Assembly (NCBI GenBank): GCA_946628045.1
Contig: CAMOVZ010000005.1
Location: forward strand, 1-64,000
Source: an uncultured Caryophanales bacterium
GTDB lineage: Bacteria; Bacillota_I; Bacilli_A; RF39; UBA660
Direction: 5' to 3'
Length of the DNA: 64,000 nucleotides
Shown in pieces: positions 34,039-43,461 of the stretch. The notes under the pieces were generated by a model. The model saw nothing but the letters and a program-made list of their open reading frames with translations. It ran no database searches and was not told where the DNA came from. A program made the position numbers and the translations under genes. The stretch's first letter is position 1. Every line of letters starts with the position of its first letter.

Positions 34039-34608
34039 ATGAGTAAATATGTTAGAGTGATGGATGGATTAAAATCGAACGCTAGTGGAGAAGAATTTAA
34101 ACTAGATGAAGTTATTATTTCTAAAATTTGGAATCCAAAAGAGATAGAGCCAGAAAAAATGGGTGGTTTTAATTTTTCTACAGAAGATAAGATTTTAAGG
34201 TATATATTTAGAGGAGATACAATTTACGATGTTATTATTCCAAATGATGCAGAAGTAATTAATGTAGATGAAAAAAAAGGAATATATAGAGCAAATAAGA
34301 TTATAGTAACTAATCCAAGAAAAATAACAGAAGATATGGTTATTAATATATATAAGAAATCAACTTTACCTATAAATATATACTTTCAATGCATTTATTG
34401 CTTATTGTTTAGAAAATATATTAATGCTTCAAAATATATTATTAATGATATAGTTAATAAAAATAATATAGACGAAGCGATAAAAGAATTTGAAGAATTT
34501 TCAGCTAGATCAAATAATAACACTATAGGGATATTTGATTATGATAAATTATTCCCTCAGGCAAAAGAAATATATAATATATTATTAGAAATAAAGAAGA
34601 GGCAATAG
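34039..34608 (+). CDS. Conserved hypothetical protein with FRGDT motif
   Basis: 189 aa, soluble. The segment MGGFNFSTEDKILRYIFRGD with TIYDVIIPNDAEVINV is typical of an uncharacterised Firmicute family found beside unrelated genes; I can give no function. The C-terminal half is helical. Its stop codon is 2 bases before the next ATG, so it leads a three-gene unit with the DUF218 and AlkD genes. Confidence 0.6.
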   Translation: MSKYVRVMDGLKSNASGEEFKLDEVIISKIWNPKEIEPEKMGGFNFSTEDKILRYIFRGDTIYDVIIPNDAEVINVDEKKGIYRANKIIVTNPRKITEDMVINIYKKSTLPINIYFQCIYCLLFRKYINASKYIINDIVNKNNIDEAIKEFEEFSARSNNNTIGIFDYDKLFPQAKEIYNILLEIKKRQ

Positions 34609-34610
34609 TT

Positions 34611-35009
34611 ATGAAAATTGATTATATGATAATATATGGCTGTCATAAAAAAAGAATATTAGATAAAAGACTTAATCATGCATTAAATATAATAAAAGAA
34701 AATAATATAGATAAAATTGTATTAACTGGTGGTATAGGTTTATTTGGAAACTTTAATGAAAGTCAATATATGAGTCATTATCTAATAGAAAAAGATATTA
34801 ATAAGAATAAAATAATAATAGAAGACAAATCAAAAACTACTAAAGAAAATAATATTAATACTATTAATTTATTAGATTTAAAAAATACAAAAAAACACTT
34901 AAATATAATACTAGTAAGTCAAAAAATGCATTTAATAAGAATTAAAAGACAATTAAATAAATTATTAAATAATAATAATATTAATTTCTTATATGAAATA
35001 GTAAAATAA
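34611..35009 (+). CDS. Minimal DUF218 (YdcF-like) protein
   Basis: 132 aa without membrane helices. DYMIIYGCHKKRILDKRLNH and DKIVLTGGIGLFGNFNES with DKSKTTKENNINT match the DUF218 core (the conserved GG..., E.ES and T.EN positions). It is shorter than usual (about 180-200 aa), so the domain may be trimmed. Compare the full membrane version at 3916. Confidence 0.65.
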   Translation: MKIDYMIIYGCHKKRILDKRLNHALNIIKENNIDKIVLTGGIGLFGNFNESQYMSHYLIEKDINKNKIIIEDKSKTTKENNINTINLLDLKNTKKHLNIILVSQKMHLIRIKRQLNKLLNNNNINFLYEIVK

Positions 35010-35018
35010 GGTGATTAA

Positions 35019-35684
35019 ATGGAAGAAGAATTATTTAAATTACAAGATAAAAAGTATCAAGAATTACAATATAAAACTATACCTAATATAGAAAATATTA
35101 TTGGAGTAAGAACTCCCGAACTTAGAAAATTAGCTAAAGAATTAGTAAAAGAGAATAATTATAAATCATTTTTAGAAGAATTACCTCATAAATATTTTGA
35201 TGAGAATCAACTACATGGATTTATTATTTCTGAGATAAAGAATTATGATGAATGCATTAATTATACTAATAAGTTTCTACCATATATTGATAATTGGGCT
35301 ACTTGTGATCAAATGTCTCCTAAAGTATTTAAAAAGAATAAAGATAAATTATTAAAAGAAATTAAAGTATGGATTAAATCAAAAGATACATATACTATTA
35401 GATTTGGTATAGGTATGCTAATGAAATATTTTTTAGATGAAGATTTCAATAAAACTTATTTAGAGTTAGTATCTAAAATTAAATCTAAAGAATATTATGT
35501 AAATATGATGATAGCTTGGTTTTTTGCAACAGCATTAGCAAAACAATATGATAATACTATTACCTATATAGAGACTAATAAATTAGATATATGGGTACAT
35601 AACAAAACAATACAAAAAGCAATTGAAAGTTATAGAATAACTAATGAACAAAAAGAATATTTAAGAAGTTTAAAAAGAAAGTAA
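35019..35684 (+). CDS. DNA alkylation repair protein, AlkD type
   Basis: 221-aa HEAT-like all-helical protein. GVRTPELRKLAKELVK (about 26-41), NWATCDQMSPKVFKKN (about 91-106) and YYVNMMIAWFFATALAK (about 151-167) are the AlkD blocks, with the Trp/Asp pair that contacts the positively charged lesion. It removes N3/N7-alkylated bases without base flipping. RBS AAGGTGATTAA. Confidence 0.85.
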   Translation: MEEELFKLQDKKYQELQYKTIPNIENIIGVRTPELRKLAKELVKENNYKSFLEELPHKYFDENQLHGFIISEIKNYDECINYTNKFLPYIDNWATCDQMSPKVFKKNKDKLLKEIKVWIKSKDTYTIRFGIGMLMKYFLDEDFNKTYLELVSKIKSKEYYVNMMIAWFFATALAKQYDNTITYIETNKLDIWVHNKTIQKAIESYRITNEQKEYLRSLKRK

Positions 35685-35686
35685 TT

Positions 35687-35720
35687 AAACAGTCATAGAC
35701 TGTTTTTTTTATGTTATAAT
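35687..35720 (+). promoter_or_regulatory. Terminator fused to an extended -10 promoter
   Basis: Stem AAACAGTC/GACTGTTT (35687-35694, 35698-35705), T run, then ATGTTATAAT (TATAAT 35715-35720). Confidence 0.7.
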
Positions 35721-35744
35721 TAAAAATAGAGAGTAGGTGATAAA

Positions 35745-37598
35745 ATGAGTAGTTTATATAATAAAGAATATTTAAATACTGTTAATAAAACTGTTTTAGA
35801 TAATATTATAAATGGTACTACATCATTTGATCCTACAAGTTTAAAAGATAGAAAAATCACTGTAGTACTACAACATTACTTAATAAAATATATAGAAGAG
35901 AATGGTAAAACAGACAATACAAATAGAATATTAAAACAATATTATACAGCTTTTGCAGCACACCCATATATGTTTGTAGATAGTCCATTAATAACTACAG
36001 AATTTGTAAATAGATATATGCCACAAGAAATGAGAAATAAAATTATTAATTATAGAGATCAATATTTTGATGGAGAAACTTGTAAAAAAATATATGAGAA
36101 ATCAACTAAATATGACTTAAGCAATAAAGAAAAAAATAGATTATATTCATATTTAATTAGACAAATGAATAAGGATAATAAAAAACTAGATAATATATAT
36201 ACTAATTGTGCTAAAAATATATTATTAACAGGTAAAAATATAAAAGATTTAAACGATATGGAATTAAAGTTTTATTGTGCATATATTGGCCGTTTCGCCC
36301 AAAAGCAAAGTAAAGTTAATACAGAAATACATATAATGGAAAATGAGCCTAAAAATGGGGGATTTGAATGTGCTGGATTAATATTTATTAATAAAAACAC
36401 TAGCTTTGCCCCAACATTAGAAGAAATAACACAAGTAGTATGTCATGAAACACAACATCGAGTACAAGAAGTAGAATCAGTAAATAATACTAATAGAGTT
36501 GCTTTTGAAATGGCTAGACATCAATTATTTAATAAATATCTATATAGTGAAGATTATGATGTATACCACTTAAATTATCATTACTCTGATATAGAGCTAG
36601 ATGCAGAACTAAATGGTTTTTGGAATAGCGGTATCATTCTTGGAATGTTAAATAGAAGAGATTTAAGTGAAAAAGTAAGAAACCTTAGAAAAGAAAGATT
36701 TGATAAAAGACATTATTATGAATTTATGTTAGATAAAAACAAAAAGCCAGTACCAGCTGATTGGTTTGTAGTTACATATCTAGATGAAATAATTAAAAAT
36801 CATCCTGAAGAATTAGATAAATATAAAGTATTAAAAGCTTTATATAATGAAAATGGTAGTAGAAGATCATTTAGTAATATTAGTTACCAAAGAATGAATC
36901 AAACCATTGATGATAGAGGTTTATATGACAATTATATTAATTATGGAATAATTAATAATGAATTAGAAAAATTAGATCTTACAAAAGCCAATATAGCTAT
37001 TAAAAGACAACTATATAAAGCCTTAGGAGATGTATTTAAAGATAAAGCTCTATTATTTAAGGACTACTGTGAGGACACTGATCCTAAAGTGCATCCTAAA
37101 GGAATAGAAAAAACTACTCTATATCAGTTATCTATAATAAATAAAATAATTACTTATATAGATAAAAATATGGACTCTGTATTAGAAACTAGAGAAGAAA
37201 ATAAAATAACTAATAGTTCATTTATATTTAATTTTATATATGACTTTAGAGACTTTGAATTAAATAATATAAACAATAAAGTAATAGAACAAAACCCTGA
37301 AATACAAGATAAATATAATAGAATTAAAGACAAAGTAAATAGTGTTACTAATAAAATTAATAGACAATACATAAAAGATCGTATAAAAGATTTTCCAATA
37401 GATAAATTAAATAAAACTATTAAAACACCTGAAGGAGTAGAAATATCACTAAATGATTATTTATTCTTCGATATCTTACCTAGATTAGATGCTCATCAAA
37501 ATTTAAATATTAATAATAAAGAAATACATATTTCTGACATTATCAGATACTACAATAATGAATTGAATAAAACAATTCAAGATGAGCAAACAAAATAA
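35745..37598 (+). CDS. HExxH protein, paralogue A, unknown family
   Basis: 617 aa, no signal peptide. TQVVCHETQHRVQEVES contains HETQH (residues 234-238), and SDIELDAELNGF provides a Glu 46-50 residues later (ELDAE 284-288), the layout of gluzincin metallopeptidases. The N-terminus MSSLYNKEYL is shared with the gene at 40837, and much of the sequence aligns by eye (for example NRLYSYLI, ELKFYC, TQVVCHE). Substrate and role unknown. Cytoplasmic location is odd for such a large putative peptidase; it might act on peptides or be injected/exported by an unseen route. Confidence 0.65.
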   Translation: MSSLYNKEYLNTVNKTVLDNIINGTTSFDPTSLKDRKITVVLQHYLIKYIEENGKTDNTNRILKQYYTAFAAHPYMFVDSPLITTEFVNRYMPQEMRNKIINYRDQYFDGETCKKIYEKSTKYDLSNKEKNRLYSYLIRQMNKDNKKLDNIYTNCAKNILLTGKNIKDLNDMELKFYCAYIGRFAQKQSKVNTEIHIMENEPKNGGFECAGLIFINKNTSFAPTLEEITQVVCHETQHRVQEVESVNNTNRVAFEMARHQLFNKYLYSEDYDVYHLNYHYSDIELDAELNGFWNSGIILGMLNRRDLSEKVRNLRKERFDKRHYYEFMLDKNKKPVPADWFVVTYLDEIIKNHPEELDKYKVLKALYNENGSRRSFSNISYQRMNQTIDDRGLYDNYINYGIINNELEKLDLTKANIAIKRQLYKALGDVFKDKALLFKDYCEDTDPKVHPKGIEKTTLYQLSIINKIITYIDKNMDSVLETREENKITNSSFIFNFIYDFRDFELNNINNKVIEQNPEIQDKYNRIKDKVNSVTNKINRQYIKDRIKDFPIDKLNKTIKTPEGVEISLNDYLFFDILPRLDAHQNLNINNKEIHISDIIRYYNNELNKTIQDEQTK

Positions 37599-37677
37599 TA
37601 AAAATACTATCTATTATATTAAAATCATGATATACTATAAAAACCGTTGTAAATAAACAAATAGAAAGGTTGATTAT

Positions 37678-38628
37678 ATGAACAACTTAGATAAATATGT
37701 AATAGAGAAAAAAGTTTTATTAAAAGAAAATAATATTACAGATGAATTAGAAATAATAAAATATATTTATATAGATCTAGGAAATAGATTATCTTTTGAT
37801 AATAGATTTATTCCTTTTGGTAATAGTAAATCAAGAGAAAAAATATACAAATATAGTAGTAGAAATATAATAGATTTAGATAATTGTATGCATACTAATA
37901 CAGCTATTTGTAAATCACTATCATATATATTAGAATATATTTTAACGAAATTTAATATATCTATAAAAACAATAATAGATCCATTAGATAATTCAAAATA
38001 TCCTCATGTATTTAATCAAATAAATTTAAAAGATGGTAGAAAATTCTGTGTAGACTTACAAGAAGATATTAATAATATTCAAACGCATTCATTTACAAGT
38101 AATTTTGGATTAAAAACAATATATTCACCAGTATTACTAATAAATAAAAAAGAACAAGAACAAATAGATAGAAAAATAGGTTATATTAGTAATAACAATT
38201 ATTATAGTGATGAATATTTATATTTACTACATCATATAGCCGATAATATTGAAGATTTTAGAGAAAAAGCTAAATTTATATTAGAAAATATTGATGCCGT
38301 AGAAACTAATAAAATGGGGTATATTGATAGACAATGGCATCATAAAAATATATTAGAAAATTTCTTTACTAAACAAGAATTTGATTATGATACTAATTTA
38401 GGAAAAATAAAAATATTTGATTGTTATAAAGATACTTTAAATGGAAGAAAATATTATAATTTTATGACAGTAAGAGATAAAAATAAAACAGATATATATG
38501 TATATAATGAAAAAAAATCAAAATATGTAAAAATGGAACATGAAAATTATTATAATGCTATACAAAATGGTCTAACAATTCATGGTAAAACTATTCAAAA
38601 AACAATAAAAATATACAAAAGATATTAA
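37678..38628 (+). CDS. Transglutaminase-like protein (predicted Cys-His-Asp)
   Basis: 316 aa. Cys78 in NTAICKSLSYILEYIL (Cys heading a helix), His110 in YPHVFNQINLKDG, Asp126 in KFCVDLQED: the order and spacing of the transglutaminase-like core (GxCxxxA, HxWN, D). Residues 1-65 are helical with charged segments. It lies between the two HExxH paralogues. Function inferred from motif only; a peptidase or crosslinking role is possible. RBS AAAGG before the ATG. Confidence 0.65.
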   Translation: MNNLDKYVIEKKVLLKENNITDELEIIKYIYIDLGNRLSFDNRFIPFGNSKSREKIYKYSSRNIIDLDNCMHTNTAICKSLSYILEYILTKFNISIKTIIDPLDNSKYPHVFNQINLKDGRKFCVDLQEDINNIQTHSFTSNFGLKTIYSPVLLINKKEQEQIDRKIGYISNNNYYSDEYLYLLHHIADNIEDFREKAKFILENIDAVETNKMGYIDRQWHHKNILENFFTKQEFDYDTNLGKIKIFDCYKDTLNGRKYYNFMTVRDKNKTDIYVYNEKKSKYVKMEHENYYNAIQNGLTIHGKTIQKTIKIYKRY

Positions 38629-38661
38629 TTGTGATATACTTTGTTAAAGTAGAGGTAGTTT

Positions 38662-39465
38662 ATGAAAATAAAATGTGAATATTGTAACAATTATATTGAT
38701 GAAGCAGAAGAAAAATGTCCTACATGTGGAGCTCCAAACAAAGATTTTAAAAGAGTGGGAAACCAAGTTCCAACTACAATACAAGAGTTAGAAGAATGGT
38801 ATAAAGCCCATAATCTTCCTCCATATGAGACAACGAGATTCTTTATAGGTGTAGATTATAAAGATCCTAAAGCATTCGGTATTTATAAAGATGCTAAAAC
38901 TGGTAAATTTATTGTATATAAAAATAAAGATACTGGTGAAAGAAAAATACGATATGAAGGTAAAGATGAAAAATATGCAGTTAATGAACTTTATATGAAA
39001 TTAAAAGAAGAAATTTCAAATCAAAAAAGTTTAAATGCAGGTAGAAAAACAAAACCTGTAGGAAAAAGTGCAGCATCTACAATAATAATAGCTGCAGTAG
39101 TATTCCTAATGATATCAGCTTTTCCATTTATAATGTTATTTGCTGGAATAAATTCACCTAAAAGGGGATATTACAACATAAACAATCAAGAATATTATTA
39201 TGTACATGGTAATTGGTATATATATGAAAATGATTGGACATCTACTTCAAAACCTAGTTATGATGGCAGCATAAATGATTATTATGATGGATACGACTAT
39301 GATGGTGATAGTTCATATTCAGATATAACTACAAGTTCAGTTTATGATTCTAGTTGGGAATCAAGTAGTAGCAGCAGTTCTAGTGATGATTGGGATTCTG
39401 ATAGTAGTTGGGATTCATCAGATAGTTGGGACTCAGGTGGAACTGATTGGAGTAGTGATTGGTAA
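38662..39465 (+). CDS. Zinc-ribbon membrane protein with Ser/Asp/Trp-rich tail
   Basis: 267 aa. N-terminal zinc ribbon CEYC...CPTC (residues 4-7 and 19-22), a basic linker, one membrane helix (about 137-161), and an extracellular end dominated by Ser, Asp, Tyr and Trp (for example SDDWDSDSSWDSSDSW). The first domain would be cytoplasmic. The repeat-like tail is low complexity. No family recognised beyond the ribbon. Confidence 0.65.
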   Translation: MKIKCEYCNNYIDEAEEKCPTCGAPNKDFKRVGNQVPTTIQELEEWYKAHNLPPYETTRFFIGVDYKDPKAFGIYKDAKTGKFIVYKNKDTGERKIRYEGKDEKYAVNELYMKLKEEISNQKSLNAGRKTKPVGKSAASTIIIAAVVFLMISAFPFIMLFAGINSPKRGYYNINNQEYYYVHGNWYIYENDWTSTSKPSYDGSINDYYDGYDYDGDSSYSDITTSSVYDSSWESSSSSSSSDDWDSDSSWDSSDSWDSGGTDWSSDW

Positions 39466-39491
39466 AAGTAATAGAAATATTACTTTTTTCT
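39464..39491 (+). terminator. Terminator
   Basis: Stem AAAAGTAATA/TATTACTTTT (39464-39473, 39478-39487) and T's. Confidence 0.8.
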
Positions 39492-39524
39492 TGCTTTATT
39501 TTAAAATATGAGTATAATTAAACA

Positions 39525-39539
39525 TGAAAATCATTTTCA
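39525..39539. promoter_or_regulatory. Fur-family operator, 7-1-7 palindrome
   Basis: TGAAAAT-C-ATTTTCA is a perfect 7-1-7 inverted repeat, the architecture of Fur/Zur/PerR boxes. It lies just after a TATAAT (39513-39518) and before the ribosome site of the Fur-family gene, as expected for autoregulation of the regulator-exporter pair. Confidence 0.72.
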
Positions 39540-39552
39540 ATTTGGTGATATT

Positions 39553-39945
39553 ATGAAGGAAATATATAAAACAAAACAAAGAGAAATAATATTAGATATT
39601 ATAAAAAAACAAAAACACGAATTTACTATTAAAGATATATATGAATCTATAAGTGATAAAGTAGGTTTAACAACTATATATAGATTAGTAGATAAATTAG
39701 TAGAAGAAAATAAATTAAATAAAACAATCGGTAATGATAATATGACTTATTACCAATATTTAGAAGATTGTAATCATTCAAATCATTTTTATTTAAAATG
39801 CGATAATTGTGGAGCTTTAATTCATATAGATTGTGATTGTATAGAGAATCTAACTTCTCATATATATAATGATCATAAATTCATTCCCAATAAAGAACAT
39901 ATAATTATAAATGGTATATGTAAAAAATGTGGAGGTAAAAAATAA
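39553..39945 (+). CDS. Fur family metalloregulator
   Basis: 130 aa. N-terminal winged helix (TTIYRLVDKLVEENKL is the recognition region), then the metal-binding HSNHFYLKCDNCG block with Cys-x2-Cys and a second CKKCGG at the C-terminus that form the structural zinc site. Which metal is sensed is unclear; the partner exporter suggests a toxic or excess metal such as Zn or Mn. The start is the ATG behind TTTGGTGATATT; an upstream in-frame ATG would read through the operator. It overlaps the exporter gene by one base (TAATG). Confidence 0.87.
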   Translation: MKEIYKTKQREIILDIIKKQKHEFTIKDIYESISDKVGLTTIYRLVDKLVEENKLNKTIGNDNMTYYQYLEDCNHSNHFYLKCDNCGALIHIDCDCIENLTSHIYNDHKFIPNKEHIIINGICKKCGGKK

Positions 39946-40781
39946 TGATAGATGTTTTAATTGATGGAGTAATAGACACTTTAAAACTATTACCATATTT
40001 AATAATAACTTTTTTAGTATTAGAATTTTTAGAACATAAATTAACTAAAAAAAATCAAAAATTACTAATAAATAATCAAAAATACGGTCCATTATTAGGA
40101 GGTGTTTTAGGAGCATTACCACAATGTGGTTTTTCTACTATGGCATCAAGCCTATTCTCAGCAAGAGTTATAACAATGGGTACATTAATAGCAGTATTTT
40201 TATCTACTAGCGATGAAATGTTACCGATAATGATTAGTGAAAAAACTGATATTAAAATATTATTAGGAATAATTATATTTAAAGTAGTAGTAGGTATAAT
40301 TATAGGTTTTATAATTGATTTAATATTTAGAAAGAAAAAATATTCTAAAGAAATAAATGATTTATGTGAACATGATCATTGCCATTGTAAAGAAAAAAAT
40401 ATATTCTTATCAAGTATTATTCATACATTAAAAACAGCTTTATTTATACTTATAGCTAATATATTAATAGGTATCATTATTTATAAAGTAGGAGAAGAAA
40501 ATGTATCTCATTTATTACTAAATAATAATATATTAACTTATTTTATATCTAGTTTAATAGGTTTAATTCCAAACTGTGCAGGTAGTGTAATTATCACAGA
40601 ACTTTATTTATCTAATTTAATAAGTATAGGTACACTTCTATCAGGATTATTAACTGGAAGTGGAATAGGTATATTAATATTATTCAAAACAAATAAAAAC
40701 ATAAAAGAAAACATTTTAATATTAAGCACAATTTACTTTATAGGAATTATTATGGGTATAATTGTAGATTTATTTATTTAA
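39945..40781 (+). CDS. ArsP_2-like putative heavy-metal exporter
   Basis: 278 aa, eight to ten helices in two homologous halves. GALPQCGFSTMASSLFSAR (about 47-65) and IGLIPNCAGSVIITELYLS (about 204-222) are the paired conserved blocks with Pro-x-Cys. The loop CEHDHCHCK (about 144-152) is a Cys/His metal site. The family is annotated as putative manganese or arsenic efflux (PF11449 type); the true substrate is not established. Coupled to the Fur-family gene. Confidence 0.8.
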   Translation: MIDVLIDGVIDTLKLLPYLIITFLVLEFLEHKLTKKNQKLLINNQKYGPLLGGVLGALPQCGFSTMASSLFSARVITMGTLIAVFLSTSDEMLPIMISEKTDIKILLGIIIFKVVVGIIIGFIIDLIFRKKKYSKEINDLCEHDHCHCKEKNIFLSSIIHTLKTALFILIANILIGIIIYKVGEENVSHLLLNNNILTYFISSLIGLIPNCAGSVIITELYLSNLISIGTLLSGLLTGSGIGILILFKTNKNIKENILILSTIYFIGIIMGIIVDLFI

Positions 40782-40783
40782 TA

Positions 40784-40818
40784 AAAAGAAGAAAAATCTT
40801 CTTTTTTTATGTTATAAT
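40784..40818 (+). promoter_or_regulatory. Terminator fused to an extended -10 promoter
   Basis: Stem AAAAGAAGA/TCTTCTTTT (40784-40792, 40797-40805), then ATGTTATAAT (TATAAT 40813-40818). Confidence 0.65.
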
Positions 40819-40836
40819 GATATAGTAGGTGATTAT

Positions 40837-42705
40837 ATGAGTAGTCTATATAATAAAAATTATATATTAAGTTATAATGCAAAAAAGATAAAACCTATAT
40901 TTGAGGGAGATGAAAACTATATACCAAATCCCAATAATATGGAAGAAAGAGATAAATATATATCTATACAACATCACTTAATTAAATATTTAGAAGAAAA
41001 CGGAAAAACACCTATTATAAATAAATTATTAAAAAAATATATAGATGACTTTTTAAAATATCCTCACTTATTTGTAGACAGTCCATTAATTAAAGATAAT
41101 TTTATAAATAGATATTTACCTAAGGATATAAGAAATAAAATAGTAAGTCTAAGAAATATATATTTTAATCCAACACAAAATAATGAAATATATTTAAAAT
41201 TAATAAATAATTATGATTTAAGCACACTCCAAAAAAATAGATTATATTCATATTTAATTCATCAAATGAAAATAGGTAATAATAAATTAGAATCAATGTA
41301 TAAAGAATGTGCTAAAAGAATACTTAATAGTAATAAACCTATAAAAGAACTAAATAATACAGAATTAAAATTTTATTGTACATATATTGCAAAAATAATA
41401 GGAAAAAATTATAAAATATTCCCAGACGTTCATATTATTAAAAATAATCCTGGAAATGGAGGACGTGAATCCAGCAATGTTATTTATATAAATAAATACA
41501 CATCATACACTCCAACACTTCAAGATGTAACACAAGTAGTATGTCATGAGGTAAGACACGCCATGCAAGAAAAAGAAGCCATTAAATCAAAAAGTAAATT
41601 GTCATTTGATATGGCTAGTCATATGTTATTTAATAAATATTTAAATACTAAAGATTATAATATGTATAAAGTAAATTATAGATATTGTGATATAGAACTT
41701 GATGCCGAAAGATCAGGATTCTTCAATGCAGCAATAATTCTAGCTAATCTAGATAGAGAAGACTTAGCATCTATAGAATATGAAAAAGAAAAGAAAATTT
41801 TAAAAAAGAGAAATTATTATGAATGTATGATTAATAAAGATGGTAAAAGAATATCTTCAGATCAATTTATAGTAGAAAACTTAAATGAAATAATCAAAAA
41901 ACATCCTGAAGAAATAAAAAAATTTAAAATATTAGAAGATTTCTATAAACCAAATGGTAAACCAAAGCCATTTATTAATATGTTAACAGAGAAAATGAAT
42001 AAATCATTTGCTAATAAAAGTGTATTTGATGCATATATAAATCATGGGATAGTTAAAAACGAATTAAAGAAAATAAACTTAAAAAAACTAAGTAAAGAAG
42101 AAAAAACAAAAGTATTTGCAGCACTAAGTCAAATATTTAATAGTAGATCTAGTGTACTTAAAACATATATGTATGATAATGAATATCAAAATAATAACCC
42201 TAGACAAATGAGAATAACTACACTATATCAAATAAAAATATTAAGCGATATAATAACTTATATTGAAGAAAATATAAATTTAGTACTATCACTAAAAGAA
42301 AATGACAAAATTGATAATAAATCATTTATATATAGTTTTGTTAGTAATTTTAAAGATTTTAAATTAAAATATGCAAATAATGAAGTATTAAAAAATGACA
42401 AAATAATAGAAGAAAGAATAAATAAATTATTAGATAAATGTAAAAATATAACTAAAGAATATGATAAACAATATATTATAGATAGAATATCAGATTTATC
42501 AGATGAAGAACTAAACACAATAATACTATCGCCTAAAAGAAATAAAGTAAAATTTAAAGATTATTTATTTTTTGATATATTACCAAAAATGAATGGTAAT
42601 AATAAAATAAATATAAATGGCAATACTATATCAATTAATGAAATAATAAAATTCTATAAAACAATAATAAGAAATAATAATACTAATAATAATCATAAAA
42701 AATAA
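40837..42705 (+). CDS. HExxH protein, paralogue B, unknown family
   Basis: 622 aa, homologue of the protein at 35745: MSSLYNKNYI start, HEVRH (237-241) in TQVVCHEVRHAMQ, and ELDAE (287-291) in DIELDAERSGFF. The blocks NRLYSYLI, ELKFYC and PTLQDVTQVVCHE match in order. No signal peptide. The two copies are separated by about 3.2 kb that contains the transglutaminase-like gene and the Fur operon; they look like an old duplication. Zinc dependence is inference. Confidence 0.65.
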   Translation: MSSLYNKNYILSYNAKKIKPIFEGDENYIPNPNNMEERDKYISIQHHLIKYLEENGKTPIINKLLKKYIDDFLKYPHLFVDSPLIKDNFINRYLPKDIRNKIVSLRNIYFNPTQNNEIYLKLINNYDLSTLQKNRLYSYLIHQMKIGNNKLESMYKECAKRILNSNKPIKELNNTELKFYCTYIAKIIGKNYKIFPDVHIIKNNPGNGGRESSNVIYINKYTSYTPTLQDVTQVVCHEVRHAMQEKEAIKSKSKLSFDMASHMLFNKYLNTKDYNMYKVNYRYCDIELDAERSGFFNAAIILANLDREDLASIEYEKEKKILKKRNYYECMINKDGKRISSDQFIVENLNEIIKKHPEEIKKFKILEDFYKPNGKPKPFINMLTEKMNKSFANKSVFDAYINHGIVKNELKKINLKKLSKEEKTKVFAALSQIFNSRSSVLKTYMYDNEYQNNNPRQMRITTLYQIKILSDIITYIEENINLVLSLKENDKIDNKSFIYSFVSNFKDFKLKYANNEVLKNDKIIEERINKLLDKCKNITKEYDKQYIIDRISDLSDEELNTIILSPKRNKVKFKDYLFFDILPKMNGNNKININGNTISINEIIKFYKTIIRNNNTNNNHKK

Positions 42706-42764
42706 GAAATTGTATTATATATATAATTATGATATTCTTATATATAGTAGATAGGAGAGATAAA

Positions 42765-43424
42765 ATGAGTAAAAGAAGAAAGATTTTTATAACAACATTA
42801 ATATTATTTGTAATAGCAGTTATTTATACAGTATTAGTTAAATATTATGATGTATCAGGAATAGGTCCTAAAAATAGCGAAGTAGGTTTTGCAGGAATTA
42901 ATGGATTAGTTCATAAAATACTACCATATAATGAAACATGGTATAAAATTACTAAATATTTAGGTGTTATTCCATTCTTAATATGTGCATTCTATGGCTT
43001 TATTGGAATAAAAGAATTAATAAAGCATAAATCATTAAAAAGAATTGATAAAAGATTAATATATCTAGGAATATTTTATATAGTTATGCTAGTAGTATAT
43101 ATAGCTGCAGATAAAATAGTAATTAATTATAGACCAATATTAGAAGATGGAGTATTAGAATCAAGTTTTCCATCAAGTCACACATTATTAGCTGTATGTG
43201 TATGTGCATCTAGTTTATTAATAGCTAAATATTATATTAAAAATCCAAAATTATTACGAATATTCAATTATCTAACAATACTATTAATGTTTATTTTAGT
43301 AATTGGAAGATTACTATCAGGAGTACATTGGTTAACTGATATAATAGGGGGAGTTATCTATTCAGTATTCCTTGTATCACTTTATTATTCATTTATTTAT
43401 AATTATAAAAAAACAAGAGACTAA
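42765..43424 (+). CDS. PAP2 superfamily lipid phosphatase
   Basis: 219 aa, six helices. The three-part active site is DKIVINYRP, FPSSHTLL (the PSxH motif) and IGRLLSGVHWLTD, with two catalytic His. Such enzymes hydrolyse undecaprenyl pyrophosphate or other lipid phosphates outside the membrane. The start is the ATG after ATAGGAGAGATAAA; an in-frame upstream ATG lacks a ribosome site. Ser in place of Gly in PSGH is conservative. Confidence 0.83.
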   Translation: MSKRRKIFITTLILFVIAVIYTVLVKYYDVSGIGPKNSEVGFAGINGLVHKILPYNETWYKITKYLGVIPFLICAFYGFIGIKELIKHKSLKRIDKRLIYLGIFYIVMLVVYIAADKIVINYRPILEDGVLESSFPSSHTLLAVCVCASSLLIAKYYIKNPKLLRIFNYLTILLMFILVIGRLLSGVHWLTDIIGGVIYSVFLVSLYYSFIYNYKKTRD

Positions 43425-43446
43425 GTCTCTTTTTTTATGATATAAT
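43415..43446 (+). promoter_or_regulatory. Terminator fused to an extended -10 promoter
   Basis: Stem AAGAGA/TCTCTT with T run, then TGATATAAT (TATAAT 43441-43446), 16 bases before the tdk start. Confidence 0.6.
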
Positions 43447-43461
43447 TTTTATGGTGATAAT

